Numbered from the stretch's first letter, positions 26,882-41,714 are shown. The stretch is 64,000 nt of DNA from Osmia lignaria lignaria (GCF_051020975.1 NC_135032.1:620001-684000); one strand, 5' to 3'. Made by a program: numbers and translations. Notes: generated from the letters alone by a model not told the origin.

Positions 26882-28661
26882 GAACATAAAAAGTAGGAAA
26901 CTTAATTCTCTACAAAAAAGGTCTCTTAACATTTTGCCATAGCTCGCTTCGTTTCCGAGATATTTGCAGATTCAGCTCAAAGGAACTGGCCTGACGGACA
27001 TATTTCGAGATATTTCTTCTTCTTGTTGTTCTTCCTCTGCACAGCTAAGCTGGAAGTGGCATTTGCAGCTCGCAATATTGCAGAGTTATCTCACAGAAAG
27101 GGGACACGGTGTTTCTGTATCTCTATTATGTTGGTGCGGCTTCGGAACTTTTAAATATCTTGATATATCTCGAGAACTAAGCATCTGATCAAAAAATATC
27201 ATAGAACATAAAAAGTAGGAAACTTAATTCTCTACAAAAAAGGTCTCTTAACATTTTGCCATAGCTCGCTTCGTTTCTGAGATATTTGCATATTTATCTC
27301 ACGGGAAGGGGCCTGACGGACATATTTCGAGATATTTCTTCTTCTTGTTGTTCTTCTTCTGCACAGCTAAGCTGGAAGTGGCATTTGCGGCTCGCACTAG
27401 TGCAGAGTTATCTCAAAGAAAGGGGCCACGGTGTTTCTGTATCTCTATTATGTTGGTGCGGCTTCGGAACTTTTAAATATCTCGATATATCTCGAAAACT
27501 ACGCTTCTGATCAAAAAATATCATAGAACGTAAATTGTAGGAAACATAATTCTCTACAAAAAAGGTCTCTTAACATTTTGCCATAGCTCTCTTCGTTTCC
27601 GAGATATTTGCAGATTTATCTCAAGGGAAGGGGCCTGACGGACATATTTCGAGATATTTCTTCTTCTTGTTGTTCTTCTTCTGCACAGCTAAGCTCGAAG
27701 TGGCATTTGCAGCTCGCAATAGTGCAGAGTTATCTCAAAGAAAGAGGCCACGGTGTTTCTGTACCTCTATTATGTTGGTGCAGCTTCGGAACTTTTAAAT
27801 ATCTTGATATATCTCGAGAACTACGCATCTGATCAAAAAATATCATCGAACATAAAAAGTAGGAAACTTAATTCTCTACAAAAAAGGTCTCTTAACATTT
27901 TGCCATAGCTCGCTTCGTTTCCGAGATATTTGCAGATTCAGCTCAAAGGAACTGGCCTGACGGACATATTTCGAGATATTTCTTCTTCTTGTTGTTCTTC
28001 CTCTGCACAGCTAAGCTGGAAGTGGCATTTGCAGCTCGCAATATTGCAGAGTTATCTCACAGAAAGGGGACACGGTGTTTCTGTATCTCTATTATGTTGG
28101 TGCGGCTTCGGAACTTTTAAATATCTTGATATATCTCGAGAACTAAGCATCTGATCAAAAAATATCATAGAACATCAAAAGTAGGAAACTTAATTCTCTA
28201 CAAAAAAGGTCTCTTAACATTTTGCCATAGCTCGCTTCGTTTCTGAGATATTTGCATATTTATCTCAAGGGAAGGGGCCTGACGGACATATTTCGAGATA
28301 TTTCTTCTTCTTGTTGTTCTTCTTCTGCACAGCTAAGCTGGAAGTGGCATTTGCGGCTCGCACTAGTGCAGAGTTATCTCAAAGAAAGGGGCCACGGTGT
28401 TTCTGTATCTCTATTATGTTGGTGCGGCTTCGGAACTTTTAAATATCTCGATATATCTCGAAAACTACGCTTCTGATCAAAAAATATCATAGAACGTAAA
28501 TTGTAGGAAACATAATTCTCTACAAAAAAGGTCTCTTAACATTTTGCCATAGCTCTCTTCGTTTCCGAGATATTTGCAGATTTATCTCAAGGGAAGGGGC
28601 CTGACGGACATATTTCGAGATATTTCTTCTTCTTGTTGTTCTTCTTCTGCACAGCTAAGCT
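26882..28661 (+). repeat. 3-monomer repeat (966 bp), two copies
   Basis: 26882-27695 matches 27848-28661 with two differences (A/C at 27210/28176 and C/A at 27302/28268). The unit contains the GATTCAGCTC monomer with CAATATTGCAG and CTCACAGAAAGGGGACACGG, then a CATATTTATCTC monomer preceded by GTTTCTGAG. The copies end where GCTCGAAG (27608 monomer) faces GCTGGAAG. Confidence 0.87.
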
Positions 28662-28904
28662 GGAAGTGGCATTTGCAGCTCGCAATAGTGCAGAGTTATC
28701 TCAAAGAAAGGGGCCACGGTGTTTCTGTATCTCTATTATGTTGGTGCGGCTTCGGAACTTTTAAATATCTCGATATATCTCGAGAACTACGCGTCTGATC
28801 AAAAAATATCATAGAACATAAAAAGTAGGAAACTTAATTCTCTACCACAACGGTCTCTTAACATTTTGCCATAGCTCGCTTCGTTTCCGAGATATTTGCA
28901 TATT

Positions 28905-30294
28905 TATCTCAAGGGAAGGGGCCTGACGGACATATTTCGAGATATTTCTTCTTCTTGTTGTTCTTCTTCTGCACAGCTAAGCTGGAAGTGGCATTTGCGG
29001 CTCGCAATAGTGCAGAGTTATCTCAAAGAAAGGGGCCACGGTGTTTCTGTATCTCTATTATGTTGGTGCGGCTTCGGAACTTTTAAATATCTCGATATAT
29101 CTCGAAAACTACGCTTCTGATCAAAAAATATCATAGAACATAAAAAGTAGGAAACTTAATTCTCTACAAAAAAGGTCTCTTAACATTTTGCCATAGCTCG
29201 CTTCGTTTCCGAGATCTTTGCAGATTTATCTCAAGGGAAGGGGCCTAACGGACATATTTCGAGATATTTCTTCTTCTTGTTGTTCTTCTTCTGCACAGCT
29301 AAACTGGAAGTGGCATTTCCAGCTCGCAATAGTGCAGAGTTATCTCAAAGAAAGGGGCCACGGTGTTTCTGTATCTCTATTATGTTGGTGCGGCTTCGGA
29401 ACTTTTAAATATCTTGATATATCTCGAGAACTACGCATCTGATCAAAAAATATCATAGAACATAAAAGGTAGGAAACTTAATTCTCTACAAAAGAGGTCT
29501 CTTAACATTTTGCCATAGCTCGCTTCGTTTCCGAGATATTTGCAGATATATCTCAAGGGAAGGGGCCTGACGGACATATTTCGAGATATTTCTTCTTCTT
29601 GTTGTTCTTCTTCTGCACAGCTAAGCTGGAAGTGGCATTTGCGGCTCGCAATAGTGCAGAGTTATCTCAAAGAAAGGGGCCACGGTGTTTCTGTATCTCT
29701 ATTATGTTGGTGCGGCTTCGGAACTTTTAAATATCTCGATATATCTCGAAAACTACGCTTCTGATCAAAAAATATCATAGAACATAAAAAGTAGGAAACT
29801 TAATTCTCTACAAAAAAGGTCTCTTAACATTTTGCCATAGCTCGCTTCGTTTCCGAGATCTTTGCAGATTTATCTCAAGGGAAGGGGCCTAACGGACATA
29901 TTTCGAGATATTTCTTCTTCTTGTTGTTCTTCTTCTGCACAGCTAAACTGGAAGTGGCATTTCCAGCTCGCAATAGTGCAGAGTTATCTCAAAGAAAGGG
30001 GCCACGGTGTTTCTGTATCTCTATTATGTTGGTGCGGCTTCGGAACTTTTAAATATCTTGATATATCTCGAGAACTACGCATCTGATCAAAAAATATCAT
30101 AGAACATAAAAGGTAGGAAACTTAATTCTCTACAAAAGAGGTCTCTTAACATTTTGCTATAGCTCGCTTCGTTTCCGAGATATTTGCAGATATATCTCAA
30201 GGGAAGGGGCCTGACGGACATATTTCGAGATATTTCTTCTTCTTGTTGTTCTTCTTCTGCACAGCTAAGCTGGAAGTGGCATTTGCGGCTCGCA
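28905..30294 (+). repeat. 2-monomer repeat (644 bp)
   Basis: 28905-29650 matches 29549-30294 with one difference (GCCATAG/GCTATAG, 29514/30158). The dimer alternates a monomer with GGCTCGCAATAG and the CTCGAAAACTACGCTTC tail, and one with GAGATCTTTGCAG, CCTAACGG, CATTTCCAG, an AAAAGGTAGG tail and ACAAAAGAGG. Confidence 0.88.
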
Positions 30295-30514
30295 CTAGTG
30301 CAGAGTTATCTCAAAGAAAGGGGTCACGGTGTTTCTGTATCTCTATTATGTTGGTGCGGCTTCGGAACTTTTAAATATCTTGATATATCTCGAGAACTAC
30401 GCATCTGATCAAAAAATATCATAGAACATAAAAAGTAGGAAACTTAATTCTCTACAAAAAAGCTCTCTTAACATTTTGCCATAGCTCGCTTCGTTTCCGA
30501 GATATTTGCAGATT

Positions 30515-33318
30515 TATCTCAAGGGAAGGGGCCTGACGGACATATTTCGAGATATTTCTTCTTCTTGTTGTTCTTCTTCTGCACAGCTAAGCTGGAAGTG
30601 GCATTTACAGCTCGCAATAGTGCAGAGTTATCTCAAAGAAAGGGGCCACGGTGTTTCTGTATCTCTATTATGTTGGTGCGGCTTCGGAACTTTTAAATAT
30701 CTTGATATATCTCGAGAACTACGCATCTGATCAAAAAATGTCATAGAACATAAAAAGTAGGAAACTTAATTCTCTACAAAAAAGGTCTCTTAACATTTTG
30801 CCATAGCTCGCTTCGTTTCCGAGATATTTGCATATTTATCTGAAGGGAAGGGGCCTGACGGACATATTTCGAGATATTTCTTCTTCTTGTTGTTCTTCTT
30901 CTGCACAGCTAAGCTGGAAGTGGCATTTGCGGCTCGCACTAGTGCAGAGTTATCTCAAAGAAAGGGGCCACGGTGTTTCTGCCTCTCTATTATGTTGGTG
31001 CGGCTTCGGAACTTTTAAATATCTCGATATATCTCGAAAACTACGCTTCTGATCAAAAAATATCATAGAACATAAATTGTAGGAAACATAATTCTCTACA
31101 AAAAAGGTCTCTTAACATTTTGCCATAGCTCGCTTCGTTTCCGAGATATTTGCAGATATATCTCAAGGGAAGGGGCCTGACGGACATATTTCGAGATATT
31201 TCTTCTTCTTGTTGTTCTTCTTGTGCACAGCTATGCTGGAAGTGGCATTTGCGGCTCGCACTAGTGCAGAGTTATCTCAAAGAAAGGGGCCACGGTGTTT
31301 CTGTATCTCTATTATGTTGGTGCGGCTTCGGAACTTTTAAATATCTCGATATATCTCGAAAACTACGCTTCTGATCAAAAAATATCATAGAACATAAAAA
31401 GTAGGAAACTTAATTCTCTACAAAAAAGGTCTCTTAACATTTTGCCATAACTCGCTTCGTTTCCGAGATATTTGCAGATATATCTCAAGGGAAGGGGCCT
31501 GACGGACATATTTCGAGATATTTCTTCCTCTTGTTGTTCTTCTTCTGCACAGCTGAGCTGGAAGTGGCATTTGCGGCTCGCACTAGTGCAGAGTTATCTC
31601 AAAGAAAGGGGCCACGGTGTTTCTGTATCTCTATTATGTTGGTGCGGCTTCGGAACTTTTAAATATCTCGATATATCTCGAAAACTACGCTTCTGATCAA
31701 AAAATATCATAGAACATAAAAAGTAGGAAACTTAATTCTCTACAAAAAAGGTCTCTTAACATTTTGCCATAGCTCGCTTCGTTTCCGAGATATTTGCAGA
31801 TTTATCTCAAGGGAAGGGGCCTAACGGACATATTTCGAGATATTTCTTCTTCTTGTTGTTCTTCCTCTGCACAGCTAAGCTGGAAGTGGCATTTGCAGCT
31901 CGCAATAGTGCAGAGTTATCTCAAAGAAAGGGGCCACGGTGTTTCTGTATCTCTATTATGTTGGTGCGGCTTCGGAACTTTTAAATATCTCGATATATCT
32001 CGAAAACTACGCTTCTGATCAAAAAATATCATAGAACATAAATTGTAGGAAACAGAATTCTCGACAAAAAAGGTCTCTTAACATTTTGCCATAGCTCGCT
32101 TCGTTTCCGAGATATTTGCAGATATATCTCAAGGGAAGGGGCCTGACGGACATATTTCGAGATATTTCTTCTTCTTGTTGTTCTTCTTCTGCACAGCTAA
32201 GCTGGAAGTGGCATTTACAGCTCGCAATAGTGCAGAGTTATCTCAAAGAAAGGGGCCACGGTGTTTCTGTATCTCTATTATGTTGGTGCGGCTTCGGAAC
32301 TTTTAAATATCTTGATATATCTCGAGAACTACGCATCTGATCAAAAAATGTCATAGAACATAAAAAGTAGGAAACTTAATTCTCTACAAAAAAGGTCTCT
32401 TAACATTTTGCCATAGCTCGCTTCGTTTCCGAGATATTTACATATTTATCTCAAGGGAAGGGGCCTGACGGACATATTTCGAGATATTTCTTCTTCTTGT
32501 TGTTCTTCTTCTGCACAGCTAAGCTGGAAGTGGCATTTGCGGCTCGCACTAGTGCAGAGTTATCTCAAAGAAAGGGGCCACGGTGTTTCTGCCTCTCTAT
32601 TATGTTGGTGCGGCTTCGGAACTTTTAAATATCTCGATATATCTCGAAAACTACGCTTCTGATCAAAAAATATCATAGAACATAAATTGTAGGAAACATA
32701 ATTCTCTACAAAAAAGGTCTCTTAACATTTTGCCATAGCTCGCTTCGTTTCCGAGATATTTGCAGATATATCTCAAGGGAAGGGGCCTGACGGACATATT
32801 TCGAGATATTTCTTCTTCTTGTTGTTCTTCTTGTGCACAGCTAAGCTGGAAGTGGCATTTGCGGCTCGCACTAGTGCAGAGTTATCTCAAAGAAAGGGGC
32901 CACGGTGTTTCTGTATCTCTATTATGTTGGTGCGGCTTCGGAACTTTTAAATATCTCGATATATCTCGAAAACTACGCTTCTGATCAAAAAATATCATAG
33001 AACATAAAAAGTAGGAAACTTAATTCTCTACACAAAAGGTCTCTTAACATTTTGCCATAACTCGCTTCGTTTCCGAGATATTTGCAGATTTATCTCAAGG
33101 GAAGGGGCCTGACGGACATATTTCGAGATATTTCTTCTTCTTGTTGTTCTTCTTCTGCACAGCTAAGCTGGAAGTGGCATTTGCGGCTCGCACTAGTGCA
33201 GAGTTATCTCAAAGAAAGGGGCCACGGTGTTTCTGTATCTCTATTATGTTGGTGCGGCTTCGGAACTTTTAAATATCTCGATATATCTCGAAAACTACGC
33301 TTCTGGTCAAAAAATATC
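30515..33318 (+). repeat. Degenerate 5-monomer repeat (1,610 bp)
   Basis: 30515 to about 31708 matches 32125 to about 33318 with roughly eight differences. Shared markers are AAAATGTCATAG (30738, 32348), TTCTGCCTCTC (30828 and 32438 monomers), CTTCTTGTGCAC (31150 and 32760) and GCCATAACTCG (31446, 33056). It is more diverged than the 22-25 kb and 57-61 kb pentamers, so it is an older event of the same unit size. Confidence 0.8.
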
Positions 33319-36300
33319 ATAGAACATAAATTGTAGGAAACATAATTCTCTACAAAAAAGGTCTCTTAACATTTTGCCATAGCTCGCTTCGTTTCCGAGA
33401 TATTTGCAGATATATCTCAAGGGAAGGGGCCTGACGGACATATTTCGAGATATTTCTTCTTCTTGTTGTTCTTCTTCTGCACAGCTAAGCTGGAAGTGGC
33501 ATTTGCTGCTCGCACTAGTGCAGAGTTATCTCAAAGAAAGGGGCCACGGTGTTTCTGCATCTCTATTATGTTGGTGCGGCTTCGGAACTTTTAAATATCT
33601 CGATATATCTCGAAAACTACGCTTCTGATCAAAAAATATTATAGAACATAAAAAGTAGGAAACTTAATTCTCTACAAAAAAGGTCTCTTAACATTTTGCC
33701 ATAGCTCGCTTCGTTTCCGAGATATTTGCAGATATATCTCAAGGGAAGGGGCCTGACGGACATATTTCGAGATATTTCTTCTTCTTGTTGTTCTTCTTCT
33801 GCACAGCTAAGCTGGAAGTGGCATTTGCGGCTCGCACTAGTGCAGAGTTATCTCAAAGAAAGGGGCCACGGTGTTTCTGTATCTCTATTATGTTGGTGCG
33901 GCTTCGGAACTTTTAAATATCTCGATATATCTCGAAAACTACGCTTCTGATCAAAAAATATCATAGAACATAAAGAGTAGGAAACCTAATTCTCTACAAA
34001 AAAGGTCTCTTAACATTTTGCCATAGCTCGCTTCGTTTCCGAGATATTTGCATATTTATCTCAAGGGAAGGGGCCTGACGGACATATTTCGAGATATTTC
34101 TTCTTCTTGTTGTTCTTTTTCTGCACAGCTAAGCTGGAAGTGGCATTTGCGGCTCGCACTAGTGCAGAGTTATCTCAAAGAAAGGGGCCACGGTGTTTCT
34201 GTATCTCTATTATGTTGGTGCGGCTTCGGAACTTTTAAATATCTCGATATATCTCGAAAACTACGCTTCTGATCAAAAAATATCATAGAACATAAATTGT
34301 AGGAAACATAATTCTCTACAAAAAAGGTCTCTTAACATTTTGCCATAGCTCGCTTCGTTTCCGAGATATTTGCAGATTTATCTCAAGGGAAGGGGCCTGA
34401 CGGACATATTTCGAGATATTTCTTCTTCTTGTTGTTCTTCTTCTGCACAGCTAAGCTGGAAGTGGCATTTGCGGCTCGCACTAGTGCAGAGTTATCTCAA
34501 AGAAAGGGGCCACGGTGTTTCTGTATCTCTATTATGTTGGTGCGGCTTCGGAACTTTTAAATATCTTGATATATCTCGAGAACTACGCATCTGATCAAAA
34601 AATATCATAGAACATAAAAAGTAGGAAACTTAATTCGCTACAAAAAAGGTCTCTTAACATTTTGCCATAGCTCGCTTCGTTTCCGAGATATTTGCATATT
34701 TATCTCAAGGGAAGGGGCCTGACGGACATATTTCGAGATATTTCTTCTTCTTGTTGTTCTTCTTCTGCACAGCTAAGCTGGAAGTGGCATTTGCGGCTCG
34801 CACTAGTGCAGAGTTATCTCAAAGAAAGGGGCCACGGTGTTTCTGTATCTCTATTATGTTGGTGCGGCTTCGGAACTTTTAAATATCTCGATATATCTCG
34901 AAAACTACGCTTCTGATCAAAAAATATCATAGAACATAAAAAGTAGGAAACTCAATTCTCTACAAAAAAGGTCTCTTAACATTTTGCCATAGCTCGCTTC
35001 GTTTCCGAGATATTTGCAGATTTATCTCAAGGGAAGGGGCCTAACGGACATATTTCGAGATATTTCTTCTTCTTGTTGTTCTTCTTCTGCACAGCTAAAC
35101 TGGAAGTGGCATTTCCAGCTCGCAATAGTGCAGAGTTATCTCAAAGAAAGGGGCCACGGTGTTTCTGTATCTCTATTATGTTGGTGCGGCTTCGGAACTT
35201 TTAAATATCTTGATATATCTCGAGAACTACGCATCTGATCAAAAAATATCATAGAACATAAAAAGTAGGAAACTTAATTCTCTACAAAAAAGGTCTCTTA
35301 ACATTTTGCCATAGCTCGCTTCGTTTCCGAGATATTTGCAGATATATCTCAAGGGAAGGGGCCTGACGGACATATTTCGAGATATTTCTTCTTCTTGTTG
35401 TTCTTCTTCTGCACAGCTAAGCTGGAAGTGGCATTTACAGCTCGCAATAGTGCAGAGTCATCTCAAAGAAAGGGGCCACGGTGTTTCTGTATCTCTATTA
35501 TGTTGGTGCGGCTTCGGAACTTTTAAATATCTTGATATATCTCGAGAACTACGCATCTGATCAAAAAATATCATAGAACATAAAAGGTAGGAAACTTAAT
35601 TCTCTACAAAAAAGGTCTCTTAACATTTTGCCATAGCTCGCTTCGTTTCCGAGATATTTGCATATTTATCTCAAGGGAAGGGGCCTGACGGACATATTTC
35701 GAGATATTTCTTCTTCTTGTTGTTCTTCTTCTGCACAGCTAAGCTGGAAGTGGCATTTGCGGCTCGCACTAGTGCAGAGTTATCTCAAAGAAAGGGGCCA
35801 CGGTGTTTCTGTATCTCTATTAGGTTGGTGCGGCTTCGGAACTTTTAAATATCTTCATATATCTCGAGAACTACGCATCTGATCAAAAAATATCATAGAA
35901 CATAAAAGGTAGGAAACTTAATTCTCTACAAAAAAGGTCTCTTAACATTTTGCCATAGCTCGCTTCGTTTCCGAGATATTTGCATATTTATCTCAAGGGA
36001 AGGGGCCTGACGGACATATTTCGAGATATTTCTTCTTCTTGTTGTTCTTCTTCTGCACAGCTAAGCTGGAAGTGGCATTTGCGGCTCGCACTAGTGCAGA
36101 GTTATCTCAAAGAAAGGGGCCACGGTGTTTCTGTATCTCTATTATGTTGGTGCGGCTTCGGAACTTTTAAATATCTCGATATATCTCGAAAACTACGCAT
36201 CTGATCAAAAAATATCATAGAACGTAAATTGTAGGAAACATAATTCTCTACAAAAAAGGTCTCTTAACATTTTGCCATAGCTCTCTTCGTTTCCGAGATA

Positions 36301-36623
36301 TTTGCAGATTTATCTCAAGGGAAGGGGCCTGACGGACATATTTTGAGATATTTCTTCTTCTTGTTGTTCTTCTTCTGCACAGCAAAGCTGGAAGTGGCAT
36401 TTGCAGCTCGCAATAGTGCAGAGTTATCTCAAAGAAAGGGGCCACGGTGTTTCTGTATCTCTATTATGTTGGTGCGGCTTCGGAACTTTTAAATATCTTG
36501 ATATATCTCGAGAACTACGCGTCTGATCAAAAAATATCATAGAACATAAAAAGTAGGAAACTTAATTCTCTACCACAACGGTCTCTTAACATTTTGCCAC
36601 AGCTCGCTTCGTTTCCGAGATAT

Positions 36624-36945
36624 TAGCATATTTATCTCAAGGGAAGGGGCCTGACGGACATATTTCGAGATATTTCTTCTTCTTGTTGTTCTTCTTCTGC
36701 ACAGCTAAGCTGGAAGTGGTATTTGCGGCTCGCACTAGTGCAGAGTTATCTCAAAGAAAGGGGCCACGGTGTTTCTGTATCTCTATTATGTTGGTGCGGC
36801 TTCGGAACTTTTAAATATCTCGATATATCTCGAAAACTACGCTTCTGATCAAAAAATATCATAGAACGTAAATCGTAGGAAACATAATTCTCTACAAAAA
36901 AGGTCTCTTAACATTTTGCCATAGCTCTCTTCGTTTCCGAGATAT
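36624..36945 (+). repeat. Monomer with altered first element (GATATTAGCATA)
   Basis: The usual ATTTGCA reads ATTAGCA, and CATAGCTCG upstream reads CACAGCTCG. It also has AAGTGGTATTTGC. The preceding monomer at 36302 has AGCAAAGCTGG and TTTTGAGATATT. The two form a small cluster of private changes at 36.3-36.9 kb inside an otherwise regular stretch. Confidence 0.75.
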
Positions 36946-39530
36946 TTGCAGATTTATCTCAAGGGAAGGGGCCTGACGGACATATTTCGAGATATTTCTT
37001 CTTCTTGTTGTTCTTCTTCTGCACAGCTAAGCTGGAAGTGGCATTTGCAGCTCGCAATAGTGCAGAGTTATCTCAAAGAAAGGGGCCACGGTGTTTCTGT
37101 ATCTCTATTATGTTGGTGCGGCATCGGAACTTTTAAATATCTTGATATATCTCGAGAACTACGCGTCTGATCAAAAAATATCATAGAACATAAATTGTAG
37201 GAAACATAATTCTCTACAAAAAAGGTCTCTTAACATTTTGCCATAGCTCGCTTCGTTTCCGAGATATTTGCAGATATATCTCAAGGGAAGGGGCCTGACG
37301 GACATATTTCGAGATATTTCTTCTTCTTGTTGTTCTTCCTCTGCACAGCTAAGCTGGAAGTGGCATTTGCAGCTCGCAATAGTGCAGAGTTATCTCAAAG
37401 AAAGGGGCCACGGTGTTTCTGTATCTCTATTATGTTGGTGCGGCTTCGGAACTTTTAAATATCTTGATATATCTCGAGAACTACGCATCTGATCAAAAAA
37501 TATCATAGAACATAAAAAGTAGGAAACTTAATTCTCTACAAAAAAGGGCTCTGAACATTTTGCCATAGCTCGCTTCGTTTCCGAGATATTTGCATATTTA
37601 TCTCAAGGGAAGGGGCCTGACGGACATATTTCGAGATATTTCTTCTTCTTGTTGTTCTTCCTCTGCACAGCTAAGCTGGAAGTGGCATTTGCAGCTCGCA
37701 ACAGTGCAGAGTTATCTCAAAGAAAGGGGCCACGGTGTTTCTGTATCTCTATTATGTTGGTGCGGCTTCGGAACTTTTAAATATCTTGATATATCTCGAG
37801 AACTACGCATCTGATCAAAAAATATCATAGAACATAAAAAGTAGGAAACTTAATTCTCTACAAAAAAGGTCTCTTAACATTTTGCCATAGCTCGCTTCGT
37901 TTCCGAGATATTTGCATATTTGTCTCAAGGGAAGGGGCCTGACGGACATATTTCGAGATATTTCTTCTTCTTGTTGTTCTTCTTCTGCACAGCTAAGCTG
38001 GAAGTGGCATTTGCGGCTCGCACTAGTGCAGAGTTATCTCAAAGAAAGGGGCCACGGTGTTTCTGTATCTCTATTATGTTGGTGCGGCTTCGGAACTTTT
38101 AAATATCTTGATATATCTCGAGAACTACGCATCTGATCAAAAAATATCATAGAACATAAAAAGTAGGAAACTTAATTCTCTACAAAAAAGGTCTCTGAAC
38201 ATTTTGCCATAGCTCGCTTCGTTTCCGAGATATTTGCATATTTATCTCAAGGGAAGGGGCCTGACGGACATATTTCGAGATATTTCTTCTTCTTGTTGTT
38301 CTTCTTCTGCACAGCTAAGCTGGAAGTGGCATTTGCGGCTCGCACTAGTGCAGAGTTATCTCAAAGAAAGGGGCCACGGTGTTTCTGTATCTCTATTATG
38401 TTGGTGCGGCTTCGGAACTTTTAAATATCTCGATATATCTCGAAAACTACGCTTCTGATCAAAAAATATCATACAACATAAATTGTAGGAAACATAATTC
38501 TCTACAAAAAAGGTCTCTTAACATTTTGCCATAGCTCGCTTCGTTTCCGAGATATTTGCAGATATATCTCAAGGGAAGGGGCCTGACGGACATATTTCGA
38601 GATATTTCTTCTTCTTGTTGTTCTTCTTCTGCACAGCTAAGCTGGAAGTGGCATTTGCGGATCGCACTAGTGCAGAGTTATCTCAAAGAAAGGGGCCACG
38701 GTGTTTCTGTATCTCTATTATGTTGGTGCGGCTTCGGAACTTTTAAATATCTTGATATATCTCGAGAACTACGCATCTGATCAAAAAATATCATAGAACA
38801 TAAAAAGTAGGAAACTTAATTCTCTACAAAAAAGGTCTCTTAACATTTTGCCATAGCTCGCTTCGTTTCCGAGATATTTGCATATTTATCTCAAGGGAAG
38901 GGGCCTGACGGACATATTCCGAGATATTTCTTCTTCTTGTTGTTCTTCTTCTGCACAGCTAAGCTGGAAGTGGCATTTGCGGCTCGCACTAGTGCAGAGT
39001 TATCTCAAAGAAAGGGGCCACGGTGTTTCTGTATCTCTATTATGTTGGTGCGGCTTCGGAACTTTTAAATATCTCGATATACCTCGAAAACTACGCTTCT
39101 GATCAAAAAATATCATAGAACATAAATTGTAGGAAACATAATTCTCTACAAAAAAGGTCTCTTAACATTTTGCCATAGCTCGCTTCGTTTCCGAGATATT
39201 TGCATATTTATCTCAAGGGAAGGGGCCTGACGGACATATTTCGAGATATTTCTTCTTCTTGTTGTTCTTCTTCTGCACAGCTAAGCTGGAAGTGGCATTT
39301 GCGGCTCGCACTAGTGCAGAGTTATCTCAAAGAAAGGGGCCACGGTGTTTCTGTATCTCTATTATGTTGGTGCGGCTTCGGAACTTTTAAATATCTCGAT
39401 ATACCTCGAAAACTACGCTTCTGATCAAAAAATATCATAGAACATGAATTGTAGGAAACATAATTCTCTACAAAAAAGGTCTCTTAACATTTTGCCATAG
39501 CTAGCTTCGTTTCCGAGATATTTGCAGATA

Positions 39531-41714
39531 TATCTCAAGGGAAGGGGCCTGACGGACATATTTCGAGATATTTCTTCTTCTTGTTGTTCTTCTTCTGCAC
39601 AGCTAAGCTGGAAGTGGCATTTGCGGCTCGCACTAGTGCAGAGTTATCTCAAAGAAAGGGGCCACGGTGTTTCTGTATCTCTATTATGTTGGTGCGGCTT
39701 CGGAACTTTTAAATATCTCGATATATCTCGAAAACTACGCTTCTGATCAAAAAATATCATAGAACATAAAAAGTAGGAAACTTAATTCTCTACAAAAAAG
39801 GTCTCTTAACATTTTGCCATAGCTGGCTTCGTTTCCGAGATATTTGCAGATTTATCTCAAGGGAAGGGGCCTAACGGACATATTTCGAGATATTTCTTCT
39901 TCTTGTTGTTCTTCTTCTGCACAGCTAAACTGGAAGTGGCATTTCCAGCTCGCAATAGTGCAGAGTTATCTCAAAGAAAGGGGCCACGGTGTTTCTGTAT
40001 CCCTATTATGTTGGTGCGGCTTCGGAACTTTTAAATATCTCGATATATCTCGAAAACTACGCTTCTGATCAAAAAATATCATAGAACATAAATTGTAGGA
40101 AACATAATTCTCTACAAAAAACGTCTCTTAACATTTTGCCATAGCTCGCTTCGTTTCCGAGATATTTGCAGATTCAGCTCAAAGGAACTGGCCTGACGGA
40201 CATATTTCGAGATATTTCTTCTTCTTGTTGTTCTTCCTCTGCACAGCTAAGCTGGAAGTGGCATTTGCAGCTCGCAATAGTGCAGAGTTATCTCAAAGAA
40301 AGGGGCCACGGTGTTTCTGTATCTCTATTATGTTGGTGCGGCTTCGGAACTTTTCAATATCTTGATATATCTCGAGAACTACGCATCTGATCAAAAAATA
40401 TCATAGAACATAAAAAGTAGGAAACTCAATTCTCTACAAAAAAGGTCTCTTAACATTTTGCCATAGCTCGCTTCGTTTCCGAGATATTTGCATATTTATC
40501 TCAAGGGAAGGGGCCTGACGGACATATTTCGAGATATTTCTTCTTCTTGTTGTTCTTCTTCTGCACAGCTAAGCTGGAAGTGGCATTTGCGGCTCGCACT
40601 AGTGCAGAGTTATCTCAAAGAAAGGGGCCACGGTGTTTCTGTATCTCTATTATGTTGGTGCGGCTTCGGAACTTTTAAATATCTCGATATACCTCGAAAA
40701 CTACGCTTCTGATCAAAAAATATCATAGAACATAAATTGTAGGAAACATAATTCTCTACAAAAAAGGTCTCTTAACATTTTGCCATAGCTCGCTTCGTTT
40801 CCGAGATATTTGCATATTTATCTCAAGGGAAGGGGCCTGACGGACATATTTCGAGATATTTCTTCTTCTTGTTGTTCTTCTTCTGCACAGCTAAGCTGGA
40901 AGTGGCATTTGCGGCTCGCACTAGTGCAGAGTTATCTCAAAGAAAGGGGCCACGGTGTTTCTGTATCTCTATTATGTTGGTGCGGCTTCGGAACTTTTAA
41001 ATATCTCGATATATCTCGAAAACTACGCTTCTGATCAAAAAATATCATAGAACATAAAAAGTAGGAAACTTAATTCTCTACAAAAAAGGTCTCTTATCAT
41101 TTTGCCATAGCTCGCTTCGTTTCCGAGATATTTGCAGATTTATCTCAAGGGAAGGGGCCTAACGGACATATTTCGAGATATTTCTTCTTCTTGTTGTTCT
41201 TCTTCTGCACAGCTAAACTGGAAGTGGCATTTCCAGCTCGCAATAGTGCAGAGTTATCTCAAAGAAAGGGGCCACGGTGTTTCTGTATCCCTATTATGTT
41301 GGTGCGGCTTCGGAACTTTTAAATATCTCGATATATCTCGAAAACTACGCTTCTGATCAAAAAATATCATAGAACATAAATTGTAGGAAACATAATTCGC
41401 TACAAAAAACGTCTCTTAACATTTTGCCATAGCTCGCTTCGTTTCCGAGATATTTGCAGATTCAGCTCAAAGGAACTGGCCTGACGGACATATTTCGAGA
41501 TATTTCTTCTTCTTGTTGTTCTTCCTCTGCACAGCTAAGCTGGAAGTGGCATTTGCAGCTCGCAATAGTGCAGAGTTATCTCAAAGAAAGGGGCCACGGT
41601 GTTTCTGTATCTCTATTATGTTGGTGCGGCTTCGGAACTTTTCAATATCTTGATATATCTCGAGAACTACGCATCTGATCAAAAAATATCATAGAACATA
41701 AAAAGTAGGAAACT
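39531..41714 (+). repeat. 4-monomer repeat (1,288 bp)
   Basis: 39531-40426 matches 40819-41714 with three differences (AGCTGG/AGCTCG, CTTAACAT/CTTATCAT, TTCTCTAC/TTCGCTAC). The unit carries a CCTAACGG/CATTTCCAG monomer with TATCCCTATT, then the GATTCAGCTC monomer with AACTTTTCAATATC. Overlapping this, the three monomers at 38878, 39200 and 40488 share GATATACCTCG, which shows another exchange across the same interval. Confidence 0.85.
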
